From positions 1-64,000 of the forward strand of contig JAJEJG010000005.1 in NCBI GenBank assembly GCA_022828225.1: a DNA stretch of 64,000 nt, given 5' to 3'. The notes under the pieces are model-generated. The model was given only the letters and a program-made list of their open reading frames with translations. It was not told where the DNA came from and made no database searches. This DNA comes from Nitrospirales bacterium. Lineage in GTDB: Bacteria > Nitrospirota > Nitrospiria > Nitrospirales > UBA8639. Position numbers and translations under genes: made by a program. This document shows, piece by piece, positions 62,384 through 64,000 of the stretch. How positions within the stretch are numbered: the first letter of the stretch is position 1; each line of letters starts with the position of its first letter.

Positions 62384-63730
62384 TCAGATATTTTGCATGA
62401 AGTGCGCAACCGCTTCCTGATCCACGGCGCCCATGATGGCTGAAGATGGAACCGTCGCTGACTTTTTCCCCGTCAGCCCGCATTCAATCTCGTCAAAAAT
62501 CATTTCCACCGGCATGGACATGCCGCCGTAGACGTGAGGACCTGCCACGATCTTGGCGTTCGAGTAGCCGTAAATGGCCGTCGCCACGTCTTTGGCCAAC
62601 CACCCGACGTAATTGAATTCCGGCACCACGATCAGTTTCGCCTTGGCGCACAGTTTCCGCAATTCCCTGGTGGGGAACGGGCGAAGCGACTTCACCTTGA
62701 TCAACCCCGCGTGAATGCCTTTGTCTTTGCACATCCGAATGGCCTCGCGTGACTGCGCCGCGGCGCTTCCGGACGCAATCAGCAGCACGTCGGCACCCTC
62801 AACCTCTTGTGTCTCGATCAGGCCGTCCATGTACAGGTCAATGTATTTACGCGACCGTTCCACAGCCGCCCAGACTTCTTGTTGCCACACGGCGTGGATA
62901 TTGTAGGCCATGAAATTCGATTTTTGGACCGGCGCGTCCCTGGACAACCGGGCCGGAGGATTTTCCGCATCCAGGACCGGAACCGCACCTCTCCAGGAAT
63001 CGCGTGACGGTAACTTGAGACCTCGGTCCTGCATGGCGCAGTAGCCCCGGGCATGGGTTACGAAAAAGCCGTCGCAGCACACCCCGACCGGCAACGTCAC
63101 GTCGTTCTTTTCACTGATGATGAAGCCCTTCATAATATAGTCGAACAAATCCTGCTGGTTCTCGGCGTGAAAGACGATCATGCCGCAGTTCAACAAGTAC
63201 GCGACTTCGATATTGTCCGGCTGAATGGCCAATGGGGCGTTAACCACCCGGCAAGTAAACATGGCCACGGCGGGAAGGCGGTGGCCCGGCCAGGAGGCGA
63301 TGGGTTCAAGCCCTCGCAACGTACCCGGTCCGGCCGTGGCAGTGAAGCACCGCACACCGGCGCGGGAGCCCCCGGCAATCGCCGACATGACGCCGTATTC
63401 CTCTTCACCCCGATAATATTCTTTGACGTACCCTTCTCCGTACAACACCCCGATCAACTGCATGGTTTCACTTTGAGGGGTAATCGGATAGGCGATGGAA
63501 AGATCGACGTTGGACCGGCGGACGGCTTCCTTGGCGGCCTCGCTCCCCGTAATGAATTCCCGCTCACGCGGCGCTTCGGAAAACATATATTCCGGGGAAA
63601 CCTCCTGTTGCCGTTTGGCCTCCTCATGCGGATCTTTTCTCCCTCCTTGACTGGAAGGTGCCGGAGCGGCACTCGTAATCGGGTCGCCTTGCGGGTTGGT
63701 TTTGACTTCCGTTTCCAATGCTTCACTCAT
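62384..63730 (-). CDS. porA: 2-oxoacid:ferredoxin oxidoreductase alpha subunit
   Basis: The 448-residue subunit matches the alpha chain of pyruvate or 2-oxoglutarate:ferredoxin oxidoreductase: LSIAYPITPQSETMQLIGVL, GVRCFTATAGPGTLRGLEPI, NQQDLFDYIMKGFIISEKND and VPEFNYVGWLAKDVATAIYG. It reductively carboxylates acetyl-CoA or succinyl-CoA with other subunits not seen here. The substrate (pyruvate versus 2-oxoglutarate) cannot be told. The ATG at 63730 has AGGGGG just upstream; the open frame extends 21 codons further. The first 60 residues are a hydrophilic Pro/Gln/Glu-rich tail. Confidence 0.9.
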   Translation of the reverse strand: MSEALETEVKTNPQGDPITSAAPAPSSQGGRKDPHEEAKRQQEVSPEYMFSEAPREREFITGSEAAKEAVRRSNVDLSIAYPITPQSETMQLIGVLYGEGYVKEYYRGEEEYGVMSAIAGGSRAGVRCFTATAGPGTLRGLEPIASWPGHRLPAVAMFTCRVVNAPLAIQPDNIEVAYLLNCGMIVFHAENQQDLFDYIMKGFIISEKNDVTLPVGVCCDGFFVTHARGYCAMQDRGLKLPSRDSWRGAVPVLDAENPPARLSRDAPVQKSNFMAYNIHAVWQQEVWAAVERSRKYIDLYMDGLIETQEVEGADVLLIASGSAAAQSREAIRMCKDKGIHAGLIKVKSLRPFPTRELRKLCAKAKLIVVPEFNYVGWLAKDVATAIYGYSNAKIVAGPHVYGGMSMPVEMIFDEIECGLTGKKSATVPSSAIMGAVDQEAVAHFMQNI

Positions 63731-63801
63731 GGCTTCCCCCTCTAGGGTGGCGACAATCCCAGGCCGAACTTTCTGGGGTCGTGTGATCAACAATAATGGG
63801 C

Positions 63802-64000
63802 CTAGCCTTCACGCTGCATATCTTCGGCTTTATGCCCGAATGCCGCGGCACTTGCCGTCCCTTCCTCTCCCAACGGAATGTCCAAGGGGTTCGTATGCGT
63901 CTTGCCGTCATGCACCCGGGACTGCAAGCCCGTGAAACGGACGCTCTCGCCGCTATCCGGCAATGGAATCCCCAATTCCTCGCGAACGCGTTTGAATACC
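63802..64000 (-). CDS. C-terminal end of an unidentified protein upstream of porA
   Basis: The frame enters from the right edge and stops at TAG (63802-63804) after 65 codons. It reads VFKRVREELGIPLPDSG and later THTNPLDIPLGEEGT, ending MQREG. I do not recognise the fragment. Its position 71 bp before porA suggests another oxidoreductase subunit, such as a delta or D-type subunit, but this is only inference. Confidence 0.6.
   Translation of the reverse strand, partial: VFKRVREELGIPLPDSGESVRFTGLQSRVHDGKTHTNPLDIPLGEEGTASAAAFGHKAEDMQREG

Overview
The window looks like chromosomal DNA of a Nitrospirota-type (Nitrospira-like) chemoautotroph. This rests on gene content: a reductive TCA operon with two-subunit ATP-citrate lyase (aclB-aclA), a 2-oxoacid:ferredoxin oxidoreductase alpha subunit, a membrane pyrophosphatase, and a Pup gene outside the actinobacteria. 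No rRNA or species marker is present, so the assignment is inference and Nitrospinota remains possible.

Left part (1-21.4 kb): the tRNA-Tyr/Gly/Thr-tuf unit with a near-consensus promoter, a bifunctional ppGpp enzyme, recJ, an orphan Pup gene, hppA, hflKC, a G3E GTPase, a TraB-family protein, aminopeptidase P and three toxin-antitoxin pairs. Intergenic gaps here carry several families of short palindromic repeats and an odd array of nine ATAGCA hexamers at helical spacing.

Central metabolism (21.4-35.8 kb): a minus-strand operon aclB-aclA-acn-frdB-frdA-sucC-sucD carries much of the reductive TCA cycle. A 142-bp MITE-like element sits 23 bp upstream of the aclB start codon. A PilX-like gene follows, then a plus-strand monomeric NADP-isocitrate dehydrogenase.

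Sterol locus (36-52.3 kb): this is the outstanding feature. Six tightly packed plus-strand genes encode a sterol C-24 methyltransferase, a 3beta-hydroxysteroid dehydrogenase (SdmB/Erg26-like), a Rieske oxygenase (SdmA-like), a C-14 sterol reductase (Erg24-like), CYP51, and one 1129-residue polypeptide that fuses squalene monooxygenase to oxidosqualene cyclase. Together they could take squalene to a cyclised, 14- and 4-demethylated, 24-methylated sterol. Upstream lies a fusion of a GPP34 (GOLPH3-like) domain to a cytochrome P450, and an outer-membrane barrel gene. Downstream on the opposite strand is an RND transporter with a secreted TPR-like protein, plausible sterol-transport partners. The barrel and RND genes share a promoter pattern (T-GAC-, 17 bp, TATAGT).

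Right part (52.4-64 kb): DUF427, an MFS exporter, an FGE-sulfatase-domain protein, a type IV pilus set (pilD-fimT-pilV-pilW), a LuxR-type regulator, then rlmB/cysS (overlapping by 149 bp), a VTT membrane protein, surE, a terminator, and the oxoacid:ferredoxin oxidoreductase operon running off the edge.
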